NCBI RefSeq assembly: GCF_007997075.1
Contig: NZ_VORS01000014.1
Location: 1-32,780, forward strand
Length of the DNA: 32,780 bases
From: Polaribacter sp. IC073
GTDB taxonomy: Bacteria; Bacteroidota; Bacteroidia; Flavobacteriales; Flavobacteriaceae
Direction of reading: 5' to 3'
Position numbers and translations under genes: made by a program. Each line of letters begins with the position of its first letter. The first letter of the stretch is position 1. The notes below the pieces were generated by a model. The model did not search any database and had not been told where the DNA came from. It worked only from the letters and a program-made list of their open reading frames with translations. Shown piece by piece: positions 16,519-24,936 of this stretch.

Positions 16519-18015
16519 ATGAAAAAAATAAAATTTCCGAGTGCACAAACAGTATTACTTTTAATTGCTGCTTTTGTTGCTATCTTAACATGGGTAATTC
16601 CTTCAGGACAGTTTGATAGATTAGCCTATGATAAAGAAGAAAATACTTTTATAAAAACGAGTAACGGGAGTTTTATTTCTTTGGAAGCAACCCAAAAAAC
16701 ATTAGACGATTTAGAAATTAAGATTCCTTTAGAAAATTTTACCTCAGGTGCAATTTATAAGCCGATTAGTATTCCTAAGACCTATAAAGAACTAGAAGCA
16801 AGACCCCAAGGTTTTAACGAATTTATTTTAGCACCTTTAAAAGGAATAATTCAGGTTGCAGATATTATAATTTTAGTTCTTTTTATAGGTGGTTTAGTAG
16901 CTATTGTAAATTACACAGGTGCTTTTGAAGCAGGTATTTTTAGGCTCTCTAAACTTCTAAAAGGCAAAGAGTATACGCTAATTATTATTGTAACTTCTTT
17001 AATTGCTGTTGGTGGCACAACTTTTGGTTTAGCCGAAGAAACCATTGCCTTCTACCCTATTTTAATTCCGATATTTTTAGCCGCAAAATATGATGCAATT
17101 GTTGCTTTGGCTTGTATTTATATAGGGAGTTCTATAGGTACAATGGCGTCAACAATAAACCCATTTAGTACCATAATAGCCTCTAATTCTGCTGGTATTA
17201 ATTGGACTACCGGAATTTACGGAAGAATAGCCATGTTTACAATTGGTTTAATTATCTGTGTTTTATACATTATTAGATATGCCCAAAGAGTAAAAAAAGA
17301 CCCTACAAAATCTATTATTTTCAGTCAAAAAGAAATGATAGAAAAAATGTTTCTCTTCAACAATTCATCAGGAAACAGCAACTTTACCTTTCGCTTAAAA
17401 ATGGTTTTATCTGTTTTTATTTTATGCTTTATCATTATGGTGTATGGTGTTAGTAATTTAGATTGGTGGTTTTTAGAAATGACTGGTATTTTCTTTGTTG
17501 GAGCACTTTTAATAGGTTTTATCTGTAAAATAAATGAAACCGTTTTTGTAGAAACTTTTATAAAAGGAGCAAACGATTTGCTAAGTGTTGCTTTTATAAT
17601 TGGTATTGCAAGAGGTGTTACCATACTTATGGAAGATGGCTTAATAAGTGATACTTTATTGTACTATTCTAGTGCTGTAACCGAAGGAATGAACAAAGGA
17701 TTTTTTATAAATTCGATGCTATTTGTGTATAGCGGATTGTCATTTTTTATACCATCTTCTTCTGGAATGGCTGTTTTAACCATGCCTATTTTATCACCGC
17801 TTGCAGATGGTGTAAATATTGGTAGAGAGGCTGTAGTAAATGCTTATTTATTTGGGATGGGGTTGTTCAACTTTATAAACCCTACAGGACTAATTTTAGC
17901 TTCTCTTGCCATTGTAAAAGTTGGCTATGACAAATGGCTGAAATTTGTACTGCCTTTAGTTATTATTTTAGCGGTAGTATCCATGGTTTTCTTAACAATA
18001 TCTGTTTATCTTTAA
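16519..18015 (+). CDS. YfcC-type secondary carrier (DcuC/ArcD2-like)
   Basis: This 498-residue membrane protein has about twelve hydrophobic segments and a 90-residue extracytoplasmic region after the first helix. Family markers are the start FPSAQTVLLLIAAFVAILTWVIPSGQ, GGTTFGLAEETIAFYPI, and the paired late motif SGLSFFIPSSSGMAVLTMPILSPLADG. The YfcC family is related to anaerobic C4-dicarboxylate carriers, and some members exchange arginine and ornithine. The substrate here is not determined. A perfect palindrome touches the ATG, and a hairpin terminator follows the stop. It may be co-transcribed with msrB 47 bases upstream. Confidence 0.88.
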   Translation: MKKIKFPSAQTVLLLIAAFVAILTWVIPSGQFDRLAYDKEENTFIKTSNGSFISLEATQKTLDDLEIKIPLENFTSGAIYKPISIPKTYKELEARPQGFNEFILAPLKGIIQVADIIILVLFIGGLVAIVNYTGAFEAGIFRLSKLLKGKEYTLIIIVTSLIAVGGTTFGLAEETIAFYPILIPIFLAAKYDAIVALACIYIGSSIGTMASTINPFSTIIASNSAGINWTTGIYGRIAMFTIGLIICVLYIIRYAQRVKKDPTKSIIFSQKEMIEKMFLFNNSSGNSNFTFRLKMVLSVFILCFIIMVYGVSNLDWWFLEMTGIFFVGALLIGFICKINETVFVETFIKGANDLLSVAFIIGIARGVTILMEDGLISDTLLYYSSAVTEGMNKGFFINSMLFVYSGLSFFIPSSSGMAVLTMPILSPLADGVNIGREAVVNAYLFGMGLFNFINPTGLILASLAIVKVGYDKWLKFVLPLVIILAVVSMVFLTISVYL

Positions 18016-18027
18016 ATATTCGCTTTA

Positions 18028-18049
18028 AAAACACATATTGATGTGTTTT
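18028..18049 (+). terminator. Hairpin terminator after the YfcC-type gene
   Basis: AAAACACAT-ATTG-ATGTGTTTT is a perfect 9-bp stem with a 4-base loop, 13 bases past the stop. The T run is short (four T, then CTTT). Confidence 0.65.
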
Positions 18050-18191
18050 CTTTAACCTAATAATTTGAATTTGCCGCCAGTATTTTTACAGTCTAAAAAG
18101 ATTACTAAGTATATATAAAATATAATATCCTGGGGCTTCACTTTATTAATTGTATTTTTATTGTACATTTCATGTAACATATTCGTTTCAG

Positions 18192-18728
18192 ATGACCAAA
18201 GAAGTAATTGTAGATTTATTGGAAGAAAAACATAGAACCTTATTTGATTGGTTAGAAAAACAACCGAAAGAAAATTGGGGAAAAGGGCCACAAGGAAAAT
18301 GGACTACTGGTCAACAAATTCAGCATTTAGCAGATAGCTTACAGCTTCTTAACAACGCGTTAAGTTATCCTAGGTTTTTTCTAAAATATAAATTTGGTCT
18401 TTGTAATAGAGCAACCAGAGATTATGAAACAGTTGCTAGAAATTATCAACAAAAATTAGAAGAAAATAAAGATATTGCTGCTTTATTCAATAGCAAGTTA
18501 AAAAAACCTATTCTAAAAAATAGAGAACGACTGATTAATAGACTTCAAATTCAGAACAAAAAACTACAATATAAAGTCCGAAAAATAAGCGACCTCAATT
18601 TAGATACCTTGGTAATTCCGCATCCTTTAATGGGTAAAATGACGCTTAGAGAAATTATTATGTGGACTGTACATCACACAGAACATCACACCAATATTTT
18701 AATACATAATTATAGTGAAGGCCTTTAA
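18192..18728 (+). CDS. DinB-like protein
   Basis: This 178-residue protein with a predicted four-helix bundle matches the DinB/YfiT-like group of putative metal-dependent enzymes. Histidines that would form the metal site are in QQIQHLADS near residue 40 and in WTVHHTEHHTNIL near the end. Members act in thiol transfer or are of unknown function, and no role in DNA damage should be assumed. ATG 18192 is chosen; an upstream TTG at 18150 would add 14 residues unlike the family. A short palindrome (TACAT-TTC-ATGTA, 18164-18176) lies 15 bases before the ATG and might be an operator. The next gene starts 23 bases after the stop. Confidence 0.78.
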   Translation: MTKEVIVDLLEEKHRTLFDWLEKQPKENWGKGPQGKWTTGQQIQHLADSLQLLNNALSYPRFFLKYKFGLCNRATRDYETVARNYQQKLEENKDIAALFNSKLKKPILKNRERLINRLQIQNKKLQYKVRKISDLNLDTLVIPHPLMGKMTLREIIMWTVHHTEHHTNILIHNYSEGL

Positions 18729-18751
18729 AACGCTTGTTATATGAAAGTAAT

Positions 18752-19192
18752 ATGAGTAAAATAATAGCGAAACCACATCTTTTTTTCTTTGCATTAGCTC
18801 TTTCTTTTGTAATCTTAGGTTTTATAAATAGAGAGCTAAGTATAGACTTTAATATAGGTGATGTCTACTATGATTTTACGGTAGATTTTTGGTTTTACAT
18901 TTCTGCAATCTACTTTACATTGGTAGGTTTTAATTATTTATCTTTAATTTGGGCAGATAAACCCCCTAAAAAAGGGTTAACGATACTTCATGTTTTATTA
19001 CAAATTTTAGCCCTATTTTTATTAATGACAAAACATCGGTGGAATTGGCTTGGTGCACAATATCCTGCAGAATTTAACCTTCTAAATGACCATTCAGAAA
19101 CTGTAATTTTTATCTCAATTATACTCTTTATCAGCTCAATTCTTATACATCTTTTAAACTTCTTTGTTCCTTTATTTTTAAAGAAAAACTAA
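18752..19192 (+). CDS. Small integral membrane protein of unknown function
   Basis: This 146-residue protein is counted from ATG 18752; a TTG at 18734 is less likely. Four hydrophobic segments are visible at about residues 8-25, 45-65, 76-92 and 120-142. A cytoplasmic-type loop (WADKPPKKG) lies between the second and third, and RWNWLGAQYP precedes a polar loop. It belongs to no family I recognise, though the four-helix layout is common in flavobacterial membrane proteins. It closely follows the DinB-like gene and ends 46 bases before the ffh promoter box. The two genes probably share a transcript. Confidence 0.7.
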   Translation: MSKIIAKPHLFFFALALSFVILGFINRELSIDFNIGDVYYDFTVDFWFYISAIYFTLVGFNYLSLIWADKPPKKGLTILHVLLQILALFLLMTKHRWNWLGAQYPAEFNLLNDHSETVIFISIILFISSILIHLLNFFVPLFLKKN

Positions 19193-19238
19193 TCTAAAAA
19201 AGGCATTAATAACTTTATAAAAATACTTGTTAATTTAT

Positions 19239-19246
19239 TATATTTG
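19239..19246 (+). promoter_or_regulatory. Bacteroidota -7 promoter box for ffh
   Basis: TATATTTG is an exact TAnnTTTG match 23 bases before ATG 19270. The left arm of an 8-bp inverted repeat (ATTTGTGT 19242-19249 / ACACAAAT 19261-19268) overlaps it, and the right arm ends one base before the ATG. Confidence 0.6.
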
Positions 19247-19269
19247 TGTTTCCAAAAAAGACACAAATT

Positions 19270-20598
19270 ATGTTTAATAATTTAAGCGATAAATTAGATA
19301 AAGCCTTACATACCTTAAAAGGACACGGTAAGATTACAGAAGTAAACGTTGCAGAAACTTTAAAAGAAGTTAGAAGAGCGTTGCTAGATGCCGATGTTAA
19401 CTTTAAAATTGCCAAAGATTTTACGAAGAGAGTACAAACCCAAGCACTAGGACAAGATGTTTTAACAACATTAAACCCTGGACAATTAATGGTGAAGTTG
19501 GTTAAAGACGAACTAACTTTGTTAATGGGTGGCGAAACTGTTGGCGTTAATTTAGCGGGTTCTCCAACCATTATTTTAATGTCTGGTTTGCAAGGTTCTG
19601 GTAAAACTACTTTTTCTGGAAAATTAGCAAATTTCTTAAAAACTAAAAAATCTAAAGAAGTACTTTTAGTTGGTTGTGATGTGTATAGACCTGCAGCAAT
19701 TAACCAATTACAAGTAGTTGGTGAGCAAATTGGTGTAGAAGTATATGCAGAAGTTGGTAACAATAATCCTGTAGAAATTTCTGTAAACGCAATTAAACAT
19801 GCAAAAGCAACTGGTAAAAATGTAGTTATTATTGATACAGCTGGTCGTTTGGCTGTAGATGAAGAAATGATGACAGAGATTTCTAACATTCATAAAACAA
19901 TTGAACCACAAGAAACCTTATTTGTGGTAGATTCTATGACTGGACAAGATGCTGTAAATACGGCAAAAGCCTTTAATGATATCTTAAATTTTGATGGAGT
20001 TGTTCTTACAAAATTAGATGGTGATACTCGTGGTGGAGCTGCTTTATCTATTAAATCTGTTGTTGATAAACCAATAAAATTTATCGGTACTGGAGAAAAA
20101 ATGGATGCAATCGATGTTTTTCATCCAGATAGAATGGCAGACAGAATTCTTGGAATGGGAGATGTTATTTCTCTTGTTGAAAGAGCGCAGGACCAATATG
20201 ATGAAGAGGAAGCTAGAAAATTACAAAAGAAAATTGCAAAAAATCAGTTTGGTTTTGATGATTTCTTAAGTCAGATTCAGCAAATTAAAAAGATGGGAAG
20301 CATGAAAGACCTTATGGGTATGATTCCTGGAGCTGGTAAAGCAATGAAAGATATAGATATAGATGATGATGCTTTTAAAGGAATTGAAGCTATAATTCAT
20401 TCTATGACTCCAGAAGAAAGAAGTATTCCAACAACTATAAATGCAAGCAGAAAAAAGAGAATTGCTAAAGGCTCTGGTACTTCTGTTAATGAGGTAAACC
20501 AATTGATGAAGCAATTTAATCAAATGAGCAAAATGATGAAAATGATGCAAGGTGGTGGTAGTAAGAAAATGATGCAAATGATGAAAGGAATGCAGTAA
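19270..20598 (+). CDS. ffh: Signal recognition particle protein Ffh
   Basis: Ffh binds the 4.5S RNA and signal sequences of nascent membrane proteins and delivers ribosomes to FtsY. The N domain (four helices, residues 1-85) is followed by the GTPase domain: GLQGSGKT (106-113), DTAGRL, and TKLDGDTRGGAALS. The methionine-rich M domain ends in MKMMQGG and MMQMMKGMQ. The length (442 residues) is normal. ATG 19270 is preferred over the upstream TTG at 19246, which lies inside the -7 box. A bidirectional terminator separates it from folD. The SRP RNA gene is not in this window as far as I can see. Confidence 0.97.
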   Translation: MFNNLSDKLDKALHTLKGHGKITEVNVAETLKEVRRALLDADVNFKIAKDFTKRVQTQALGQDVLTTLNPGQLMVKLVKDELTLLMGGETVGVNLAGSPTIILMSGLQGSGKTTFSGKLANFLKTKKSKEVLLVGCDVYRPAAINQLQVVGEQIGVEVYAEVGNNNPVEISVNAIKHAKATGKNVVIIDTAGRLAVDEEMMTEISNIHKTIEPQETLFVVDSMTGQDAVNTAKAFNDILNFDGVVLTKLDGDTRGGAALSIKSVVDKPIKFIGTGEKMDAIDVFHPDRMADRILGMGDVISLVERAQDQYDEEEARKLQKKIAKNQFGFDDFLSQIQQIKKMGSMKDLMGMIPGAGKAMKDIDIDDDAFKGIEAIIHSMTPEERSIPTTINASRKKRIAKGSGTSVNEVNQLMKQFNQMSKMMKMMQGGGSKKMMQMMKGMQ

Positions 20599-20603
20599 AA
20601 ATT

Positions 20604-20637
20604 TAAAAAAAGATAAACAATTGTTTATCTTTTTTTT
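20604..20637 (+). terminator. Intrinsic terminator after ffh
   Basis: A7-GATAAAC-AATT-GTTTATC-T7 is a perfect stem with a 4-base loop and T runs on both strands. It lies just after the ffh stop. Confidence 0.88.
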
Positions 20638-20666
20638 ATACATAAAACACAACAACACAAACAAGA

Positions 20667-21542
20667 ATGATTTTACTAGACGGAAAAAAAACTGCAGCAG
20701 ATATTAAAGAAGAAATTGCTTTAGAAGTTAGAGAATTAAAAAATAAAGGTCATGATACACCTCACCTTGCCGCTATTATTGTAGGAAATGATGGCGCAAG
20801 TATTACCTATGTAAATGCGAAAGTAAAAGCTTGTGAAAGAGTTGGTTTTGAATCTACTTTAATAAGATTACCCAAAGAAATTACAGAGGAAGAATTATTA
20901 AATGAGATTGCCGTTTTAAATGTTGATAATGATATTGATGGTTTTATTGTACAACTTCCATTACCAAAGCATATAGACGAACAGAAGGTTTTAATGGCCG
21001 TAGACCCTGATAAAGATGTAGACGGATTTCACCCAACAAATGTTGGGAAAATGGCGTTAAATTTACCTACATTTATCTCTGCTACACCGTTTGGTATCTT
21101 AGAATTGTTAGAAAGATATCATGTAGAAACTTCGGGGAAACATGTAGTCGTTTTAGGTAGAAGTCATATTGTAGGAAGCCCAATGAGTATTTTACTTTCA
21201 CAAAAAAGAAAAGTAGGAAATGCAACCGTTACTATGTGCCATAGTAGAACCAAAAACTTAAAAGACATTACTTTACAAGCAGATATTATTATTGCTGCCA
21301 TTGGAATCCCAGAGTTTTTAAAAGCAGATATGGTAAAAGACAATGTTACTGTAATAGATGTTGGTATTACACGTTTAGCAGATTCTTCTAAAAAAAATGG
21401 ATACCGATTGGTTGGTGATGTTGCTTTTGAAGAAGTTTCTAAAAAATCTGATTTTATTACACCTGTTCCTGGTGGAGTTGGTCCTATGACCATTGCAATG
21501 TTGTTAAAAAACACCTTATTAGCTTGTAAAAGAAAATATTAA
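20667..21542 (+). CDS. folD: Methylene-THF dehydrogenase / methenyl-THF cyclohydrolase
   Basis: FolD interconverts 5,10-methylene-THF and 10-formyl-THF with NADP in one-carbon metabolism, feeding purine and formyl-Met synthesis. The catalytic pair Y48 and K52 ([11 protein letters not shown]) is present. So are the substrate-binding [14 protein letters not shown], the NADP-binding [10 protein letters not shown] and the C-terminal [10 protein letters not shown]. The length of 291 residues is typical. The YitT-family gene follows after four bases, so the two probably form an operon. Confidence 0.97.
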   Translation: MILLDGKKTAADIKEEIALEVRELKNKGHDTPHLAAIIVGNDGASITYVNAKVKACERVGFESTLIRLPKEITEEELLNEIAVLNVDNDIDGFIVQLPLPKHIDEQKVLMAVDPDKDVDGFHPTNVGKMALNLPTFISATPFGILELLERYHVETSGKHVVVLGRSHIVGSPMSILLSQKRKVGNATVTMCHSRTKNLKDITLQADIIIAAIGIPEFLKADMVKDNVTVIDVGITRLADSSKKNGYRLVGDVAFEEVSKKSDFITPVPGGVGPMTIAMLLKNTLLACKRKY

Positions 21543-21546
21543 TTCT

Positions 21547-22455
21547 ATGAATAAAAAAAAAGGAAGCACCTATTTTTTTGAATATTTTCAAATATTTATA
21601 GGAATTGTATTAACCAGTTTAGGGTTAAAAGCTTTTTTATTGCCTAATGGTTTTCTAGATGGTGGTGTTACTGGTATTGCCCTTTTAGTGAGAACTCAAG
21701 TAGATATAAACATGTCTTACTTGCTACTTATTTTTAGTATTCCTTTTTTAATTCTGGGCTATTTTACTGTTTCTAAACGCATTGTAATAAAATCGATTAT
21801 AAGCATTTTAGGTTTGGCTATTTTTATTCACGTAGAAAATTTTCAAACCATTACAAATGATAAATTATTGATTTCTATTTTTGGAGGTATTTTAGTGGGT
21901 TCTGGAATTGGAATTACCATTAGAAATGGTGCTGTTTTAGACGGTTCAGAGATTTTAGGTATTTATTTGAACGATAAATTTGGTATTAGCATTGGTAAAA
22001 TTGTCTTATTCTTTAATCTTATTTTATTTAGTGTTACTGCATTTGTGGTTTCCGTTGAAGTTGCCCTTTACTCTGTTTTAACCTATATTATAGCAGCAAA
22101 AGTTACAGATACGGTTATTGAAGGTTTTGAGGACTTTATTGGTGTTACCATCGTTTCTAAAGAACATGGGCTTATTAAAAAAGCTATTTTAGAAGAGTTG
22201 GGCGTTGGTTTAACTATCTATAAAGGAGCTACTTCTGGCTTCGGAAATAAAGGTGTTGTAGAAGATCTAGATATTATTCATTCTGTAGTAAACAGAATCG
22301 ATATTAGAAAAATGTATCGCATTGTACAAGAAATAGATACCAAAGCTTTCATTGTTGAATTTGATGTAAATAGTGTAAAAGGTGGTGTTCTAAGACATTA
22401 TATTGATAAGAAAAAAAATAAAAAAATAAACTCAGTACATACATCTACTCATTAA
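21547..22455 (+). CDS. YitT family membrane protein with DUF2179 domain
   Basis: This 302-residue protein has about five or six membrane helices in the first 200 residues. They include the conserved AFLLPNGFLDGGVTGIALL and NGAVLDGSEILGIYL motifs. A soluble C-terminal DUF2179 domain spans about 208-290 (VTIVSKEHG, then ATSGFGNKG). The biochemical role of the family is unknown. The gene starts four bases after folD. Its last four bases (TTAA) are shared with the stop of the convergent AI-2E gene. Confidence 0.9.
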   Translation: MNKKKGSTYFFEYFQIFIGIVLTSLGLKAFLLPNGFLDGGVTGIALLVRTQVDINMSYLLLIFSIPFLILGYFTVSKRIVIKSIISILGLAIFIHVENFQTITNDKLLISIFGGILVGSGIGITIRNGAVLDGSEILGIYLNDKFGISIGKIVLFFNLILFSVTAFVVSVEVALYSVLTYIIAAKVTDTVIEGFEDFIGVTIVSKEHGLIKKAILEELGVGLTIYKGATSGFGNKGVVEDLDIIHSVVNRIDIRKMYRIVQEIDTKAFIVEFDVNSVKGGVLRHYIDKKKNKKINSVHTSTH

Positions 22456-23483
22456 AGCACCTTCTTTTCATCTTTTTCTGCGCCAAACTCTTTTCTGTAA
22501 ATTCGAACAATTACCAAAAATAAACTAATTAATAGTGGTCCAAAAATAAGACCAATAAAACCAAATAAAGGCACACCAACAATAACACCTATTAACGTAA
22601 TTAATGGGTGTACATTGTCTAACTTTTTTAATACTAATAAACGAATAACATTGTCTGTAGAACCGACTACAACAATACCATAAATTAAAATTCCCCAAGC
22701 GGCAAAGCTATTTCCAGAAGAAAGTGTAAGAATAAATACCGGCAAGATTCCTATTAAAGTTCCTACAAACGGAATCATAGAACCAACCGTTACAATTATA
22801 AACCAAAAGAAAGGGTCATTGATGTTAAAAATTAAAAAACCTATCAACGCAATAATTCCTTGTGCAACAGCTACCAACGGAATTCCTATTGCGTTAGAAC
22901 GTACCATTGCTTGAGATTCTCTTCCTATTATTTTTAGGTTTTTGTCGCTAATAGGAATATATTCATATAAAGAATTCTTTAATTCGGTTCTATTGGTTAG
23001 CATGTAAAACAAAATAAAATACATAATACCAATGGCGATAAAGATATTAAAAGTACCGCCAGCAAAACCTTCTAGGTTGTTTGTAACCCAAACAGAAACT
23101 TCAGAAACATTTATTCTTTCTGCCAAATCAAAACCATATTTCGTTTCAATATTACCAAATAAACCTTTTAGCGCAAGTGTTACTTGTTCAGAATTTGAGA
23201 CGGCGTCTCCTATCTTATTTCCTAGCAACATTAAAAGTCCAGCAACAGGAAGTAAAATACATACAAAGGAGATGAGCATTAAAAAAATAGCTGCAAAATC
23301 TGCATTCCAATTCCTATTTACTAAGGCAACCATCCATCGCCTTAATAAGACATAAATTGTAATTGCCCCTAAAACACCAGATAAATAAGGCAACATTTCC
23401 TTAAAAATAAGAATCCCAATAAATAAAATTAGCAATAAGACAAATACCTGTCTTATTGTTTTTGGCGCAATTGTATCTTTCAT
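22452..23483 (-). CDS. AI-2E family permease-like transporter
   Basis: This 343-residue protein has about eight membrane segments and a central soluble region (about 90-150). The family signatures are the SMIPFVGTLIGILP segment, GVPLFGFIGLIFGPLL near the C-terminus, and a basic tail. Members include TqsA (autoinducer-2 export) and sodium/proton antiporters, so the transported substrate is open. It lies 79 bases downstream of the cupin gene on the same strand and is convergent with the YitT-family gene, sharing four bases. Confidence 0.9.
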   Translation of the reverse strand: MKDTIAPKTIRQVFVLLLILFIGILIFKEMLPYLSGVLGAITIYVLLRRWMVALVNRNWNADFAAIFLMLISFVCILLPVAGLLMLLGNKIGDAVSNSEQVTLALKGLFGNIETKYGFDLAERINVSEVSVWVTNNLEGFAGGTFNIFIAIGIMYFILFYMLTNRTELKNSLYEYIPISDKNLKIIGRESQAMVRSNAIGIPLVAVAQGIIALIGFLIFNINDPFFWFIIVTVGSMIPFVGTLIGILPVFILTLSSGNSFAAWGILIYGIVVVGSTDNVIRLLVLKKLDNVHPLITLIGVIVGVPLFGFIGLIFGPLLISLFLVIVRIYRKEFGAEKDEKKVL

Positions 23484-23562
23484 ATAAGAATTTTATGCAA
23501 TTTACTAAAGATCGACTTTTAATATTACTCTAATCAGTTTTAAATGTAACGCTATTAAAATT

Positions 23563-23928
23563 TCAACCTTCTTCTCTATGTACCAAATCAATGGCAAATG
23601 CAGGTAAACAAACCGATAAATATTCACAAGGTGCATCAAACGGGTTGGAATATTGCACTCTTGTGTTTTTTTCAATTTTAATGGATTCTCCCGCTTCTAA
23701 GATAATGGTTTCATCCTCTATAATAAACTGTTTCTTACCTTTAATGATATACGTATATTCGTCAAATTTAGGTGTTTGAAAAGGTTCACTCCAATTAGAT
23801 GGCGCAACCATATGGGCTAAACTAATTTGAGAATTACCATCTGTAGCTTTCCCAAAATGCTCTTCTATTAACTTACCATCTGTTGTTGGTACAACAAATG
23901 GAGATTTTTGAATGGTATATTTTTTCAT
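23563..23928 (-). CDS. Cupin domain protein
   Basis: The product is a 121-residue single-domain cupin, a small beta-barrel. The second-motif-like segment FDEYTYIIKGKKQFIIEDE and the following ILEAGESIKI are recognisable. The metal-binding histidines of motif 1 (G-x5-H-x-H) are largely missing (KFDEYTYIIKG), so it may not bind a metal in the usual way. No enzyme activity can be assigned. A remnant reading frame on the same strand ends four bases before its ATG, suggesting that a partner gene once sat directly upstream. Confidence 0.8.
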   Translation of the reverse strand: MKKYTIQKSPFVVPTTDGKLIEEHFGKATDGNSQISLAHMVAPSNWSEPFQTPKFDEYTYIIKGKKQFIIEDETIILEAGESIKIEKNTRVQYSNPFDAPCEYLSVCLPAFAIDLVHREEG

Positions 23929-23932
23929 GTAT

Positions 23933-24178
23933 TTAATTATATAATACGCTATACTTCCTATTAATTCCGATTTCTATTTTAGAGAAAGCTTCCTCTTTTT
24001 TTTCAATGAAATAATAAGAATCTGCGTTTTCTGAATTAAACAACGTAGCTGCTAATTCTGATAACTTTTTATTATATTTATTTTTTTCCCCTATTGCCAA
24101 CCTTAATATGTTTAAATAACTTTTATCATTTAAGAAACAACCTATAATATCAATAATTTCTAGCTCAAGAACATGTGT
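23933..24178 (-). pseudogene. Remnant of an unidentified helical protein gene
   Basis: On the minus strand a frame of 81 codons is open from an in-frame TAA at 24179-24181 to TAA 23933-23935. It contains no ATG. The translation looks like real protein (LEIIDIIGCFLNDKSYLNI, then KKLSELAATLF and YYFIEKKEEAFSKIEIGIN) and is helical. It could be the C-terminal part of a TetR-like regulator, but this is only an impression. Further upstream, to about 24290, short protein-like pieces in another frame (IIFQYYLDTDL, stop, INNFERDSFIN) suggest a longer decayed gene. It ends four bases before the cupin ATG. Confidence 0.45.
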
Positions 24179-24324
24179 TTATAAAAGAATCTCTCTCAAA
24201 ATTATTAATTTAAAGATCAGTATCTAGATAATACTGAAAAATGATTCTTCTATCAAATTCAGAATTTGGTTATAGAACTGCCTTCTTGTTGTGTTCTATC
24301 GAAAAAAGGTGTTTCAAAATAATT

Positions 24325-24891
24325 TTAATTAAACCAAACGATAAAAGATTTCATTTTAGCCAAATCAGGAATTTGCTCTAAAGTTACTTTCTGAGTTGTA
24401 AAATCTTTTAAACCTAATTCTTCTTTATCGATTGCTATTGTTGCGTTTAAATCGTCTATAAACAGCGTTGCAGTAGAAAAAGTAGATTCTATTCTATTGA
24501 TATTGTTATTTACATTTATCTGAGAAAAACTAGAATTTATACTTATAGCTGTTGCCGTTTTAAATCTAGCATCGTGAATTTCTATACTTTTAATCGTAGA
24601 AACTGAATCTAATTGATCTTTAGGTATAATGGTTAGCAAGTGCTTTCCTCCTTTTTCAAAAACTAAATATTCATCATCATCTTGAAAATAATTATCTCCT
24701 AAAGCACCTTCACTTAAATTTTTAATAATTGAATCTTTTTTGAAAATATCTGCTAATTCTTGCACAGTAGTTTTTGTTGTTAAATGCCCAACTTTACCTT
24801 TTTCAATTTTGAATTTTCCTCCGTCTCCACAGCTTACAATTAAGAAAGCACAAGCAATTATTACTATTGATAAAATATTTTTTTTAATCAT
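24325..24891 (-). CDS. Putative lipoprotein of unknown function
   Basis: This 188-residue protein has a lipoprotein signal (MIKKNILSIVIIACAFLIVSC) with C21 as the lipidated cysteine, followed by a glycine-containing linker (GDGGK). The mature region begins with a beta hairpin-like segment (KIEKGKVGHLTTKTTVQELADIF). Several D/N-rich stretches follow (NYFQDDDEYL, NVNNNIN). No domain is recognised. It follows the HerA-like ATPase gene by 45 bases on the same strand. In that gap is the inverted repeat ACGTT-TTAT-AACGT (24907-24920), possibly an operator. Confidence 0.75.
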   Translation of the reverse strand: MIKKNILSIVIIACAFLIVSCGDGGKFKIEKGKVGHLTTKTTVQELADIFKKDSIIKNLSEGALGDNYFQDDDEYLVFEKGGKHLLTIIPKDQLDSVSTIKSIEIHDARFKTATAISINSSFSQINVNNNINRIESTFSTATLFIDDLNATIAIDKEELGLKDFTTQKVTLEQIPDLAKMKSFIVWFN

Positions 24892-24936
24892 TTTTTGGTA
24901 GTTTATACGTTTTATAACGTTCTATTATTGGTTTTG

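Noticed and set aside
19230..19889. Long minus-strand open frame opposite ffh
   Set aside because: It is 219 codons long but lies entirely antisense to a highly conserved gene. It reads as serine/threonine-rich mirror sequence with no family features.
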